A DNA stretch of 39,589 nt from CALXJM01 sp963930325. GTDB lineage: Bacteria > Bacillota > Clostridia > TANB77 > CAG-508. Under the pieces are notes generated by a model. That model ran no database searches. It was not told where the DNA came from and was given only the letters and a program-made list of their open reading frames with translations. The stretch spans positions 1 through 39,589 of the forward strand of contig CAWVME010000138.1 in NCBI GenBank assembly GCA_963930325.1, read 5' to 3'. Of this stretch, positions 6,301-15,461 are shown piece after piece. Each line of letters starts with the position of its first letter. The stretch's first letter is position 1. A program made the translations under genes and the position numbers.

Positions 6301-8271
6301 ATGGGAAAAAACAAAAATAAAAATAAAAGAATTCAACCAGAAAAGATTAATGCTGTAGAAAATACGCAAGATGGATTCTTAAAAAGAAACGCAAAAGATT
6401 TAAAAGATTTAATTAAACCAGCGGGGATTGATTGTAGCCATTCTAATCATGTAGAAATAATTTCATCTAGGAAAACAAGATATGCAAGAAGTATGATAGT
6501 ATCTACTATACCAAGAATGTGTACATTCCCTGAATTTTTAAGAAGTATGTATACATTTGGAGACTTAAATGTATCTGTGTTTATACAGCCAGTTAGTGAA
6601 TCTTCTTCTCAAACAGATTTAAATAGAGTAATTAATGAATTAGAATCAGAAAGAATTGTGGCATTAGATAGAGGAGACATTAACAGAGAAAGACTTTTAA
6701 CACAAAAAAGGTTGGAAGCAGAAGAACTAAGAGATGAAATTGCAGCAGGTTTTAATAAATTGTTTGAATCATCTATTATGTGTACATTATTTGCATATAG
6801 TTTAGAAGAACTAGACAGATACACAGAATTACTAGCATCTGAAATGTCGAAAACATTGATTGGAGTAAAACCAGCATGGGCAATGCAAGACGAGGCGCTA
6901 CAAACAAATATGCCATTTTGCGAAAACAAGATAAAAAAGAGTCATACATTCGATAGAAGGTCAATGTCCACAGTATTTCCATTTTTTAGTTCTGAAATAG
7001 GGCATGAACAAGGGATTCCACTAGGATTCAATAGACAAACAGGGCTTCCAATTTTATTTGATAATTTTAGTCCAACACTTACAAATTATAATATGGTTAT
7101 TTTTGGAAAATCTGGAGCTGGTAAAGGTGTTACAATTAAAACATTAACTTCTCGTTCAGCAGTACTAATGGGAATTGAAAGCTTAGCACTAGATGCCGAA
7201 GGCGAATATGGTGTTGTGGCAGATGCACTTGGTGGAATTAATGTTGTAATTAGTCCTAACTCAAATACAATTATTAATTTGTTTGATATAGAACCAGAAA
7301 CAGTAAGAGACGAAATTACAGGAAGAGAAAAAACAGTATTAAATGTAGAAAATAAAGTTGAAGACGTAACTCAAGCGCTTTTAACAATGGCTAGAGGAAG
7401 TACAAGAAGTACAGAAGTAAATGAGCTTACAAAACAAATTATAGCAGAAACAGTAGCACAAGAATATGCGGAATTAGGAATAAATAATCGTATAGAAAGT
7501 TTATTTACTGCTAGCACAGATAGGGTTACTGCTAGTAACTTCTTAGGAAAGCAGAAAAAAGAAATGCCAACTATTGGTTCATGGTATAAAAGATTAGTAG
7601 CAAACTCAAAACAAAATGATAATCCAGATTATCGTTTCCATTATAGTTATTTAATTAAAGTTATGAAACAATATGTAAGAGAATATGATGGACAAATGGC
7701 ATATTTCGATGGTCAATCAACATTTGATTTGTTAGATAGAGTTCCATTTATTAATTTGGACATATCTGGACTAGAAGAAAGATTTGCAAGACCTCTAGCA
7801 CAGCAAATTCTTTTATCTTGGATATGGGAAAAATATGTTAAGAAAAATAGTGAAGATAGAACAAAAGCTACTAAAAAAAGAGTTTTAATTGATGAAGCAT
7901 GGATGCTATTGCCATATCCAGAAGCAGTAGACTTTTTAAATACTATGGCAAGACGTGCAAGGAAAAGAAATGTATCTTTAGCGGTTATTTCACAAAAATT
8001 CCAAGATTTTTATGAAAAACAAGAAGTACAAGCGGTACTAACATCTTCTGATACAAAGCTCTTTTTAGCACAAGACAAATCAGAAATAGAGTATATCAAA
8101 GAAGTATTTAGACTAAGTGAAGGAGAAGCTTACTTCTTAACTACATGTAATCGTGGAGAAGGATTATTGAAAGTAGGTGAAGACACGGCAATACTTTCTA
8201 TTAGGCCAACAAAAAAGGAATTTGAATTTGTAGAAACAAACTTGAATAAATTAAAAACAAAAAAAGACTAA
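6301..8271 (+). CDS. virB4: VirB4/TraC-type T4SS ATPase
   Basis: This 656-residue protein starts at the ATG at 6301, nine bases after AAGGAG (6286-6291); a GTG at 6295 is too close to that site. A basic N-terminus and an N-terminal domain (about 30-210, with a coiled insertion near 100-145) precede the P-loop ATPase domain. Walker A is GKSGAGKG at 269-276 and Walker B is VLIDEAW with D531-E532. The C-terminal part has the usual sensor region (LAVISQ, LTSSDTKLFLAQ). VirB4 hydrolyses ATP at the cytoplasmic face of the inner membrane, extracts pilin subunits and powers transfer. Length and motifs are complete, so the machine should be energised. It is the best-supported anchor for calling this locus a T4SS. 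Confidence 0.95.
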   Translation: MGKNKNKNKRIQPEKINAVENTQDGFLKRNAKDLKDLIKPAGIDCSHSNHVEIISSRKTRYARSMIVSTIPRMCTFPEFLRSMYTFGDLNVSVFIQPVSESSSQTDLNRVINELESERIVALDRGDINRERLLTQKRLEAEELRDEIAAGFNKLFESSIMCTLFAYSLEELDRYTELLASEMSKTLIGVKPAWAMQDEALQTNMPFCENKIKKSHTFDRRSMSTVFPFFSSEIGHEQGIPLGFNRQTGLPILFDNFSPTLTNYNMVIFGKSGAGKGVTIKTLTSRSAVLMGIESLALDAEGEYGVVADALGGINVVISPNSNTIINLFDIEPETVRDEITGREKTVLNVENKVEDVTQALLTMARGSTRSTEVNELTKQIIAETVAQEYAELGINNRIESLFTASTDRVTASNFLGKQKKEMPTIGSWYKRLVANSKQNDNPDYRFHYSYLIKVMKQYVREYDGQMAYFDGQSTFDLLDRVPFINLDISGLEERFARPLAQQILLSWIWEKYVKKNSEDRTKATKKRVLIDEAWMLLPYPEAVDFLNTMARRARKRNVSLAVISQKFQDFYEKQEVQAVLTSSDTKLFLAQDKSEIEYIKEVFRLSEGEAYFLTTCNRGEGLLKVGEDTAILSIRPTKKEFEFVETNLNKLKTKKD

Positions 8272-8300
8272 AAATAAAACCAGAAAGGGAGGCGCATGGC

Positions 8301-9464
8301 ATGATACAAAAAAAAGCAATAGCAATATTAGTATTATTTGTAATTGTTTTAGAATTATTGCCAAGCGCCGTTTTTGCATCAGATGCATACAACAATTCTG
8401 TTCCATCTAATATATTAGACATGCATAATGCTTATACCTATAATGCGTTTAACACCTATGCAGAAGAAGGCTCTGCTAATTATGCAGGAGAACAAGTTTT
8501 TATTACAGGAACAGAATCTTCAGGAGCTTCGCAGGCAACTACTTTATCTGGGATACTTACATTTATTCCATGGTGTGTGTCTTGTCTTATGACAACAGCA
8601 ATTCATGGAGCAACAGCCGATGGAGAATATAGTACAACTCCGGATGGAATATTTACAATTGAAAACTTAGTGTTTAATACAATTGAACTTTTCGATGCGA
8701 ATTACTTTGTATACAACTCAAATATTGCGAATACTGCTCTAAAACAAAACGTAAGATTATGGTATTCAACAGTTAGAGTTATAGCTATTGCAGGCTCTAT
8801 AATTACATTAATATATATGGGAATTAGAATGGCAATATCTACCGTAGCATCAGACAAAGCAAAATATAAAAAAATGTTATTAGACTGGATATTTAGCTTT
8901 GCTTTAATTTTTATTTTACATTACATTATTGTATTATTATCAAATGTATCTGCTAGCTTAACTTATATTTTTACAGGCAATGCAGATCAAATTGCATTAG
9001 AAGAAAATATCATACAAAATAATCTTTCTTATATAAACACTACTAATGGTTGGAGCACAGCAATACAAGTTGTAATATATTTTATGTTAGTTTTTTATGA
9101 ACTTAGATTTTTCTTAATGTATATGAAAAGGCTGTTTGTTATTGGTTTTTTAATTGTAATTTCACCACTTATAACAATAACTTATGCAATTGACAAAGCA
9201 GGAGATAATAAATCACAGGTATTTAGCACATGGTTTAAAGAAATTGCAGTTAATATATGTATTCAACCATTGCACGCACTTTTATATATGGTATTTATTT
9301 ATTCAGCAGGCTCCATTGCAACAGCAGCACCACTGGTAGCAATTGTATTCTTAATGGCACTATCAAGAGGCGAAAAAATTGTAAAAGGAATATTTAATTT
9401 AAGAGGATTAAGCACAATACACTCTATGTCAGAAACTCTTAAACTAAGAAGGGGAGGTGCATAG
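8301..9464 (+). CDS. VirB6/TrbL-like polytopic membrane protein (first of three)
   Basis: This 387-residue protein starts at the ATG at 8301 behind AAAGGGAGG; an ATG at 8296 reads into a stop after two codons. A signal peptide (1-26) is followed by an extracellular stretch, then several membrane helices. The shared core begins near W154 (LWYSTVR) and continues with YMGIRMAISTVASDKAKYKK, a helix, an outer loop, and a second block with ISPLITITYAIDK and a FKEIAVNICIQP-type motif. The genes at 10769 and 15462 have the same blocks. VirB6-family proteins form the inner-membrane channel. The stop lies inside the ribosome site of the following gene, which suggests coupled translation. Confidence 0.8.
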   Translation: MIQKKAIAILVLFVIVLELLPSAVFASDAYNNSVPSNILDMHNAYTYNAFNTYAEEGSANYAGEQVFITGTESSGASQATTLSGILTFIPWCVSCLMTTAIHGATADGEYSTTPDGIFTIENLVFNTIELFDANYFVYNSNIANTALKQNVRLWYSTVRVIAIAGSIITLIYMGIRMAISTVASDKAKYKKMLLDWIFSFALIFILHYIIVLLSNVSASLTYIFTGNADQIALEENIIQNNLSYINTTNGWSTAIQVVIYFMLVFYELRFFLMYMKRLFVIGFLIVISPLITITYAIDKAGDNKSQVFSTWFKEIAVNICIQPLHALLYMVFIYSAGSIATAAPLVAIVFLMALSRGEKIVKGIFNLRGLSTIHSMSETLKLRRGGA

Positions 9465-9467
9465 CTT

Positions 9468-10403
9468 ATGAATAAAAGAACAATAAAAATAGCACTTCTC
9501 GTGGCAGGAATACTGTTAATTGTAATTTTTATTGTAATGATAATAGCGCAAATATTTAAAAAAGAAGAAAGTTTATATTTGCCAACAGATACAGAAATAA
9601 TATTTGGAAATAATGAACAGAGCAAAGAAGAAATGAATTATAAAGAAATACAAATACATCAAATGGAAATACAAGCAAAAGAAATAAATGATTTAATAGA
9701 AGCAGAATGGCAAATTATGGATGTAAATTTAGGGACAATAGAAAGCAGAATAAATGAATATGATATATATTTTGATGAAGGATTAGAAGTTAAAACTACA
9801 GCAAGTAAAGTGTTTAATTTAGTTTTTACAAATAAATACGAAAATTATGTAATTAATAATTTAAAAGTAGGAGCAAATTATGAAGAAATTATAGAAGAAC
9901 TAGGAGAGCCTAGTTTTAAAGAAGAATATGAATACTATGATGATGAAGAACAATTGCAAAATCATTTTCTTATAGGATATAAGGGAGAAAATATATATGT
10001 ATTTTTCACAGAATATGAAATTTCTATTTACAGAGCAGAAAATAATTTAGATACAACTAAATTTGTAGAATTATTAGAAGAATTTGAAACAGATGGGAAT
10101 GTTTTTAATCTGGGAAATACTTTAACAGACATTTGGACAGATTATGATAATTATATTTATGATGAAACACATGTTGTTCTAAATTATGCAACTAAAGGAA
10201 TAAGACTTATCTATGGATATGGAAACGAAAATGGAATTATACTTTATAATAATTTTTCTGGTAAACTCCACAATAATTCAACCTTGCAAGATGTAGTAGA
10301 TGGAAATGTAGTACTACCAGGATATATATACATATATGGTAATACAGATTCTGTTTTCGAAGTGGAACTAAACAGATTTTATAATATGTTACGGAAATTA
10401 TAA
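9468..10403 (+). CDS. Membrane-anchored T4SS-locus protein of unknown function, truncated by a frameshift
   Basis: This 311-residue protein starts 3 bases after the previous stop, using AGGGGAGG. One N-terminal membrane helix (about 8-29) is followed by an acidic extracellular region. Residues 132-149 (LKVGANYEEIIEELGEPS) resemble the short repeat seen in BamE/SmpA-type lipoproteins and similar Firmicute proteins; the rest is not recognised. The frame closes at 10401, but the next frame is open across this point and continues to 10752 with similar composition (acidic, Asn-rich). Skipping one base in CGGAAATTA joins the two into a protein of about 427 residues. It is therefore probably a disrupted gene or a base error. 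It could be an accessory or scaffold subunit. Confidence 0.6.
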   Translation: MNKRTIKIALLVAGILLIVIFIVMIIAQIFKKEESLYLPTDTEIIFGNNEQSKEEMNYKEIQIHQMEIQAKEINDLIEAEWQIMDVNLGTIESRINEYDIYFDEGLEVKTTASKVFNLVFTNKYENYVINNLKVGANYEEIIEELGEPSFKEEYEYYDDEEQLQNHFLIGYKGENIYVFFTEYEISIYRAENNLDTTKFVELLEEFETDGNVFNLGNTLTDIWTDYDNYIYDETHVVLNYATKGIRLIYGYGNENGIILYNNFSGKLHNNSTLQDVVDGNVVLPGYIYIYGNTDSVFEVELNRFYNMLRKL

Positions 10404-10404
10404 T

Positions 10405-10752
10405 CTAATTCAATATGATACTGGAGATGACACAGAAGAAGATAAAAACACTTCAAGTGAATTTAAATTAGAATATAAAATTGAAGAAGATGGAATGAGT
10501 GATTTAAAAATCATTTCATTAAATAGAGAATATCCAAATAGAAAAATAGACAAACCAGAAAAAATTAATTCATTTTTATGGTTAGATAATGAAAACTTAT
10601 TATATAGCATTAGTTATGATGGAATTTATTTATACAATTGTAAACAGAATATTACAAACAAAGTTATTGATGGAAATGAAAAATTTGAATTATATGAAGT
10701 AGAAAATAATGTTGTAAAATATGATGATAAACAAATAAGAATTACTATGTAA
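10405..10752 (+). pseudogene. Out-of-frame continuation of the gene at 9468
   Basis: This frame is open from before the stop of the preceding gene through TAA at 10750-10752. It encodes about 115 acidic, Asn/Ile/Lys-rich residues (starting LIQYDTGDDTEEDK) containing a stretch like a repeated beta-strand module (SFLWLDNENLLYSISYDGI). The only in-frame ATG (10495) lacks a clear ribosome site, so independent translation is unlikely. It joins the upstream gene by removing one base near 10394-10398. The whole would be a single-pass membrane protein with a beta-rich C-terminus. Confidence 0.55.
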
Positions 10753-10768
10753 AAAAGGGGGGATATAT

Positions 10769-13700
10769 ATGCACAAAATAACTAAAAATATACTAAAAAT
10801 AATGCTAATAATATTATTATGCCTATATATCCCTGTAATTTCAAAAGCATATACAAGCCAAGAAGTAGGACAAGCATTTGCTACATATGCAGAAAAAGTA
10901 GTAACCGAAGGAAACCAAAAAGGCATTTTAAGATATTCTCAAAGGGCAAGCCACAGAAATGCAGGATTTAATTGGCAAAAAGTAACAGACTCCGAACCAC
11001 AGTTAAGTGGAAATGGCTCAACTGGCGAAGTAATTACTGGAACAATTGCATTTGATTGTTCATCATTTTGCTCTCGTGTATATGATTATGTTAGTGGAGG
11101 AATTTTTGGGGGACCATATAGCACAAGAGATTTTAGTTCAATAGATTGCATAGAAGAAGTTAGTTTAAGTAATTTACAAGTAGGAGATATTCTTTGGAGG
11201 AGTGGGCACTGTGAAATTTATTTAGGAGGTAACAAAACAGCTGCTGCTAGCACTTTTAAAAATAGAAGCCATACAGAACAAGTTGTTATTAAAGATTCAG
11301 TAGGGAATTTTACTAAGGCATATAGATTAAAAGATGAATATATAGCACAAATTACAACATTAAATACAGATGTTGATTGGACAGCAGTAGGAGAGAGTCC
11401 AACATCTGGAAGTAGAAATAATACCACATCAGAATTTTACTATAATGGTTTGGCAAAAAAAGTTGAATTTAGAGAATATCAAAGCCCAATACCATCATTT
11501 TCTAGACTAACAGAACTAACAGATTATTTAATAGGAGCCATGACTTTAGGAGTAAAAATACAGCTTATTGGATGGACTGCTATTTTTGAAAATGCAATAA
11601 CAGACGTTGTAGAAGGAATTACAGGAACTCCTGTAGTTGCAGAAGATGTAACAAGTGGACAATCAGATGCACAAAATGAAACAGTTGTGCCTGCACAATC
11701 TAAATTAAATGCAACAGAAGCAGGAAATGCAATTGCAAACTATGCAAAAGATTTAGTAGAAAATCATCAGAGTGAATTTGTATATTCCTATGGCGAAGAT
11801 GGAGCTTACAAAGGTGGAAGAGAAGATACATATAGAGGAGTAAAAACTAGTGGATGGGCTTATGGAAACTCAAACCACTATGATGGAGCACAGTTTGAAT
11901 TTACAGATAAATATTCTGTAGATGGTGAGGGCTTTGTAAACATTGTTATACACCAAAGCTTAGGCATAGGAGGAACAAATTATACAAAATTTACCTCTGC
12001 AAGCCAAGGATTTGAAAACATAGGTACAAGTACTAGTGATTTAAAAGCTGGAGATATAATACATTTCGATGGACATTATGCTATTTACTTAGGTGATGGA
12101 AATATTGCACATGCAATGAATAAAGGAGCACCTACTCCAGAAACTTGGACGATTTATATAGACTCATTATCTGATTATAGTTCAAGCGGTATTAATGGAA
12201 TTTACAGAATTACAGAAACAAAAGCTGCTCAAATAGATCCAAATAATGTAAGCACGGAACTTAGAACAACAACTACTTCAATGGAAAATTTGGAAGTACC
12301 AAGAAATATTGAAGATAAATTAACTATCGAAAAAATCATTTATAATAAAGTACCTTTATTAGATGTTAATATTTTTAACTTTAAAGACGCTGCAGAAATG
12401 GAGTTAACTCCAGAAAACGTGATATATATCATAAAACAAAATGTAGCCAATTGGTATTATACTTTTAGAAATATTACAATTATAGGACTACTATTAGTAT
12501 TAATTTATATAGGACTTCGTATGGCATTATCAACAATTGCGTCAGACAAGGCAAAATATACAAAATTATTTGTGAATTGGTTAGTAAGTTTCGTTATTGT
12601 ATTTTTCATTCATTATTTTATGCTAGCTGTTCTATTAATTAATGAAAACTTAGTAAGTTTGATTTCAGAAATTGGTTATCAAACAGAAGAAGTAGAAATT
12701 TTAAAATTAGTTGAAGATAATGATGAAAATGGAAATCCAATCTTAGATGAAAATGGAAATCCAGTAAAAGTACTTAAAAAAGTAAAGGTTGAGATAACAA
12801 CTGAAACATCGCTTTATAATAGTATTTTTGAAAAAGCATATGAAATTAAAGCAAGCCAAGGAATTGCCGGAACTATTATGTATATGTTTTTAGTATATTA
12901 TTTGTTAAAATTTTTATTTGTATACTTTAAACGTCTACTAACAGTAAATATTTTGGCTTTGATTTCTCCATTAATTGCTATTAGCTATGCTATAGATAAA
13001 ATAAAAGACAACAAATCACAAGCTTTAGGCACTTGGATGCGTGAATTTTCATCAAATGTATTAATCCAATTTATGCATGCATTACTTTATTACATATTTG
13101 TAAGTGTGGCATTTGATTTAGTATTTTCAACATCATTAGGCGGAATTATTGTTGGATTTGTATTCTTACACTTTATGCTAAAAGCTGAAAGTTTATTATA
13201 TAGAATGTTTAAATTTGGAGGTTCTACAGGTTCATTAAAGAACTTGATGGATTCAACTAATGAGTTTGTAGGAGGAGCCTTAGCAGTTAGAGCAGCAGGA
13301 GGAAGCATAGTAAATTTAGGTGCTAAAGGAGCAAGCCAAGTAGGCAAAGCAATTCCAGCAGTTCAGAAAACAGAAATGTATAGATCAGCTGTAAATCATA
13401 TACAAAGAAGTAGAATTTATAGGAATACACTAGGTAGAGCTGATGGTGGAATTTCAGATGATATGTTAGTAGATAATATATCCGAAAGCGCTAGAGTGGC
13501 AACAAGAAATGCAAGAAAAGCAAATTGGAAAGCAATTAAAGGTGCTACTAAAACTGGAAGAAAAATTATTTCAAATTCAGCTTCATTTGCATTTTCAATT
13601 CCGCAATTAGTGGCAAATCCAGAATTAGGAGTACAGAATTTAATTAGAACATCTATGGAACTAAAGAGACTACTAGGAGATGCAGAAAAATTAAAAATAG

Positions 13701-15442
13701 GAAGAAAATATGCAGGGCAAAAGTTTACAGTAAGAAGTAAAGTAGGAAGAACTGTACTTGGAGTTGCTACTTTAGGAACAAGCGAAGTAATACGAGGGCT
13801 TTCTAATGTAAGCCAAAAACAGCTAAAAGAAGCAAAAAAGGTGGAAGAAAAATATGTTCTAGCATATGCATATAGAGACGCCCTCCATTTAGAGAAGAAA
13901 CTTATAGCAGATGTAATAAAACATAGTGATATAGAATCAAAATATATAGATATGGTAAAAAAAGGCGAAAGCCATACACAAGTATTACCAGAAGATATAA
14001 AAGGTGTAACTGTTAGAAACATGACAATGATTACACCAGCAACAGAAAAAATTGCAGAAGTACTAGAAAAAAACGGAATAGAAGTAGATAAAAAACAATT
14101 AGAGAAAAACATAGAACAAGAATTCGTTAATGCATTGACTGCTGTTGCTATAGCTAATACTCCAAAAGAAAAAGAATCTGCTACATTATTCGCAAGAGCA
14201 AGGTACGAAGATGAGAAACAAAGGAAACAAAAAGTAGAAGAAATACTAGAAAAAAATGCAAAGGGAGTACATGTAAACAATTTAACACCAGAACAAGCAA
14301 CATCTTTAGCAAGGTATCAAGTAATATATAATGAAAACTATGTAGGAAGTGGAGAATCTGCAAAACAAAGTGCAATTACAGCATTAGAAAGCGAAAAGAA
14401 AGGCATAAGTGGACAACTACGAGAATTAGAAAATCAATTACAAGAATTGCAAGAACAAATTAAAATAGGACAAGTAGGAAATTCTGATTTGGAAGTAGCC
14501 AAATCTTTAGAAAAAAGAATTACAGAATTAAAAATTGACAGACAAATGGTAGAAACTATTTTACAAGCACAAGATGATACCGAAAAAGTTGTACTAATAG
14601 ATAATAGAACTTCTCATAGAATTCTAAAAGTAGCAGAAAAAGGTAGGGAGAGAGAAGAAAAAGAAAAATTAGAGGCAGAAATAGTTGCAGAAGAAATTCT
14701 ACATGGAATGTCCAAAGAAGACTTTAAAGAATATACTTATAGGGTATTACTAAGAACTTTAGACACAGATAATACTCAAATAGAAAAATTAGATGTTGAA
14801 AAAGCAACAGAAGATTACATTAATGATATTGGCGAACAAGAGCCTACAGTACTAACTCAAGCAAGTGCAGCTGAAATTGTAGAAAATATTATGAAAGAAA
14901 ATGGCATTAGAAGAGATAGGAAACATATACAAAGCACTGCAGAAGCTGAAGCTCTATATATGGCACAGCATATAATTAATGGACAATTAAAGAAAGAACA
15001 GGAAAAAGAAGAAGGACAAGTAATAAAAGAATATAGCATGCTACAGGAAGAAAGTGACATTTCAGAAGTTGCAAAGGGAATAGACCCAAAAGCATTAAGA
15101 CAAGTTGAATCTGTTTTATATCGAATGCAACAAACAGAAGAAATAACAAGAGAAGACTTAGAAAAAGTAATATCTCCACAAGAGGTAGACTCTATGTTAG
15201 ATACTGTATCTAAAACACTTAAAACTCGTGATATTGCTAAATTAATTTACTCAGGAGTAGAAAAAGATGGAAGCTATCATAGAGAAGAATTACCACAAGA
15301 GTATGAAAATATGAGGCAAACAGTAGAAAGATTAAATGAAATTAATACATATACAAGAGAACGAATTAAAAAGAAAGTAGTTAATACTGATAAATTAGTA
15401 GACAATATATTACAAGTATATGGAAAATCCCAAAAAAACTAA
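10769..15442 (+). CDS. VirB6-like membrane protein fused to tandem NlpC/P60-type domains
   Basis: This 1557-residue protein starts at 10769 behind AAGGGGGG. A signal peptide (1-27) leads to NlpC/P60-like domain 1 (about 30-195) with the catalytic pair C97 (FDCSSFC) and H147 (SGHCEIYLG). Domain 2 (about 315-490) aligns as VDGEGF with Gly386 in place of the Cys, yet keeps H436 (DGHYAIYLGDGN), so it looks catalytically dead. The VirB6 core spans about 550-815 (W562; IYIGLRMALSTIASDKAKY; ISPLIAISYAIDK). A cytoplasmic tail of 740 residues includes a coiled coil near 1203-1270. NlpC/P60 enzymes cut peptide stems of peptidoglycan, so the protein couples wall opening to channel formation. A short internal duplication (DENGNP twice) lies in a membrane-domain loop at 12722-12763. 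Length is far above ordinary VirB6 proteins. Confidence 0.82.
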   Translation: MHKITKNILKIMLIILLCLYIPVISKAYTSQEVGQAFATYAEKVVTEGNQKGILRYSQRASHRNAGFNWQKVTDSEPQLSGNGSTGEVITGTIAFDCSSFCSRVYDYVSGGIFGGPYSTRDFSSIDCIEEVSLSNLQVGDILWRSGHCEIYLGGNKTAAASTFKNRSHTEQVVIKDSVGNFTKAYRLKDEYIAQITTLNTDVDWTAVGESPTSGSRNNTTSEFYYNGLAKKVEFREYQSPIPSFSRLTELTDYLIGAMTLGVKIQLIGWTAIFENAITDVVEGITGTPVVAEDVTSGQSDAQNETVVPAQSKLNATEAGNAIANYAKDLVENHQSEFVYSYGEDGAYKGGREDTYRGVKTSGWAYGNSNHYDGAQFEFTDKYSVDGEGFVNIVIHQSLGIGGTNYTKFTSASQGFENIGTSTSDLKAGDIIHFDGHYAIYLGDGNIAHAMNKGAPTPETWTIYIDSLSDYSSSGINGIYRITETKAAQIDPNNVSTELRTTTTSMENLEVPRNIEDKLTIEKIIYNKVPLLDVNIFNFKDAAEMELTPENVIYIIKQNVANWYYTFRNITIIGLLLVLIYIGLRMALSTIASDKAKYTKLFVNWLVSFVIVFFIHYFMLAVLLINENLVSLISEIGYQTEEVEILKLVEDNDENGNPILDENGNPVKVLKKVKVEITTETSLYNSIFEKAYEIKASQGIAGTIMYMFLVYYLLKFLFVYFKRLLTVNILALISPLIAISYAIDKIKDNKSQALGTWMREFSSNVLIQFMHALLYYIFVSVAFDLVFSTSLGGIIVGFVFLHFMLKAESLLYRMFKFGGSTGSLKNLMDSTNEFVGGALAVRAAGGSIVNLGAKGASQVGKAIPAVQKTEMYRSAVNHIQRSRIYRNTLGRADGGISDDMLVDNISESARVATRNARKANWKAIKGATKTGRKIISNSASFAFSIPQLVANPELGVQNLIRTSMELKRLLGDAEKLKIGRKYAGQKFTVRSKVGRTVLGVATLGTSEVIRGLSNVSQKQLKEAKKVEEKYVLAYAYRDALHLEKKLIADVIKHSDIESKYIDMVKKGESHTQVLPEDIKGVTVRNMTMITPATEKIAEVLEKNGIEVDKKQLEKNIEQEFVNALTAVAIANTPKEKESATLFARARYEDEKQRKQKVEEILEKNAKGVHVNNLTPEQATSLARYQVIYNENYVGSGESAKQSAITALESEKKGISGQLRELENQLQELQEQIKIGQVGNSDLEVAKSLEKRITELKIDRQMVETILQAQDDTEKVVLIDNRTSHRILKVAEKGREREEKEKLEAEIVAEEILHGMSKEDFKEYTYRVLLRTLDTDNTQIEKLDVEKATEDYINDIGEQEPTVLTQASAAEIVENIMKENGIRRDRKHIQSTAEAEALYMAQHIINGQLKKEQEKEEGQVIKEYSMLQEESDISEVAKGIDPKALRQVESVLYRMQQTEEITREDLEKVISPQEVDSMLDTVSKTLKTRDIAKLIYSGVEKDGSYHREELPQEYENMRQTVERLNEINTYTRERIKKKVVNTDKLVDNILQVYGKSQKN
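12722..12763 (+). repeat. Short in-frame tandem duplication within the VirB6-NlpC/P60 gene
   Basis: GATGAAAATGGAAATCCA occurs at 12722-12739 and again at 12746-12763, 24 bases apart and in frame, giving DENGNP twice. It falls in the loop between membrane helices of the VirB6 core and appears to be a recent local duplication tolerated in an exposed loop. Confidence 0.7.
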
Positions 15443-15461
15443 ATAGAAAGTTGGTGTAAAA

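Noticed and set aside
8296..8303. ATG at 8296 as start of the first VirB6 gene
   Set aside because: It reads ATG GCA TGA and stops at once; the ATG at 8301 opens the gene.
10390..10405. Programmed +1 frameshift
   Set aside because: No known slippery heptamer with a stimulatory stop or structure is apparent, and the same kind of break recurs in the kinase gene, so mutation or base error is simpler.
13417..14280. 287-codon - strand frame rich in Ser and Phe
   Set aside because: A shadow of the helical tail of the 1557-residue VirB6 gene, with no ribosome site.
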